Shown here one piece after another: positions 63,371 through 64,000 of a stretch of 64,000 nt of DNA. The notes beneath the pieces are model-generated. The model saw nothing but the letters and a program-made list of their open reading frames with translations, had not been told where the DNA came from and did no database searches. Origin of the DNA: Cercis canadensis (lineage: Eukaryota; Streptophyta; Magnoliopsida; Fabales; Fabaceae); assembly GCA_003255065.1 (NCBI GenBank), contig QAOA01008121.1:186001-250000 (forward strand), in the 5' to 3' direction. The position numbers and the translations under genes were made by a program. Position 1 is the first letter of the stretch. Every line of letters starts with the position of its first letter.

Positions 63371-63432
63371 CACAATGTCTATTTAATGCTATTGAAAATT
63401 TTCTATTTAGTAAGGAATCATTCACATTATAT

Positions 63433-64000
63433 GTGCTAAAATACTTTATATCTATATATATATATATAAATCCTTCATTGCTCCTCTTTGTCATCCCACC
63501 CAAACATACATACCCCACTCATATTGAAGCTCCTATTCCATGGCTAACAATCTTCTCAAGTTAATTTCTGCTTTCGTTAGCGTTGCTATTTTCAAGTTAT
63601 TATGATATCCCGCCCCCTTTGTATCTCTTTAAACATGAAGTTTCTTGCATATTTGATGTTTCAGCTTGAAAGAATAGTCATTAATTCGTCCTCTTCGCTC
63701 CTCAAACTCCAAATATGAGTTATTTACAGATGCAGAAGCTAAAATTCCTAATAGATATTGCGAAAGTTTTTACATTTTCTATAGAAATTATATATAAGTG
63801 TTAATTTAACCTTTTATTACTCTCTCTTCCCCTTGGCCTTTTGTTTTCTTCCCATAAATCTCTTGGTAGTAAGAAGGGAAATCTAGTATAGGGATGTTCA
63901 TCAAACCCAATCCGATCAAATCAATGGGATTTGTTTGATTTTATTGAGAAATGAGGTTGCTTTGGTTGAATTCTTAAAATGATTTTTTCTCCATTTCGAT
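63433..64000. other. End of window, possible start of another gene
   Basis: A plus-strand ATG at 63540 opens a short hydrophobic peptide (MANNLLKLISAFVSVAIFK) that could be a signal peptide, with a GT (about 63595) at which an intron might start. No second exon is visible before base 64000, so this is only a hint. Confidence 0.25.

Larger units (their letters stand above)
58998..63432. repeat. Segmental duplication D2, copy B (TLP-3B plus LINE)
   Basis: Parallels 44434-49550. It contains no internal N, so it is the cleaner version of the block. Differences from copy A are isolated substitutions and small indels in promoter, intron and LINE. Confidence 0.9.

Overview
This window is nuclear DNA from a flowering plant, most likely a woody eudicot of the rosid type. 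The evidence is long AT-rich intergenic DNA, GT-AG introns, small plant transposons, and plant-specific families (alpha-expansin, MORN-repeat PIP5K, thaumatin-like PR-5, VQ proteins). The species cannot be fixed from sequence alone. The assembly is a draft: there is one 369-base N gap, one 17-base N gap and several single-N contig joins, most of them flanked by direct repeats.

Layout. (1) 1-7000, minus strand: 5' part of a PIP5K9-like phosphatidylinositol-4-phosphate 5-kinase with MORN repeats; its C-terminal end lies beyond base 1. (2) 7000-15900: gene-poor, AT-rich DNA with a long hairpin repeat (7701-7898), two members of one GGGAG-ended MITE family, a purine-rich insertion and two duplicated contig ends. 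(3) 15968-21657, plus: complete 12-exon WDR3/UTP12 homologue (952 aa), a ribosome-biogenesis WD40 protein. (4) 22337-23303: a Pack-MULE-like element with terminal inverted repeats and a perfect 9-bp target-site duplication. It carries a retained, frameshifted copy of a HAIKU1-like VQ-motif gene. (5) 23945-25259, minus: a three-exon expansin. (6) 26859-36137, minus: an 18-exon nodulin/glutamine-synthetase-like (NodGS) gene, 837 aa. (7) 38900-61000, plus: five tandem thaumatin-like protein (TLP) genes with one shared two-exon structure. They are interspersed with segmental duplications, a 5'-truncated LINE present in two copies, a putative gypsy-type element and N gaps.

The single-copy genes are housekeeping or developmental (phosphoinositide signalling, rRNA processing, wall loosening, GS-like metabolism) and do not form a pathway. 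The TLP array is a PR-5 defence-type cluster growing by tandem duplication. Two members (45189-46202 and 59743-60756) encode almost the same protein inside a 4.4-5.1 kb duplicated block that includes the same LINE at the same target site. This is either a very recent duplication or an unmerged haplotype. The most novel feature is the gene-capturing TIR element next to WDR3. I saw no tRNA, rRNA or CRISPR array.
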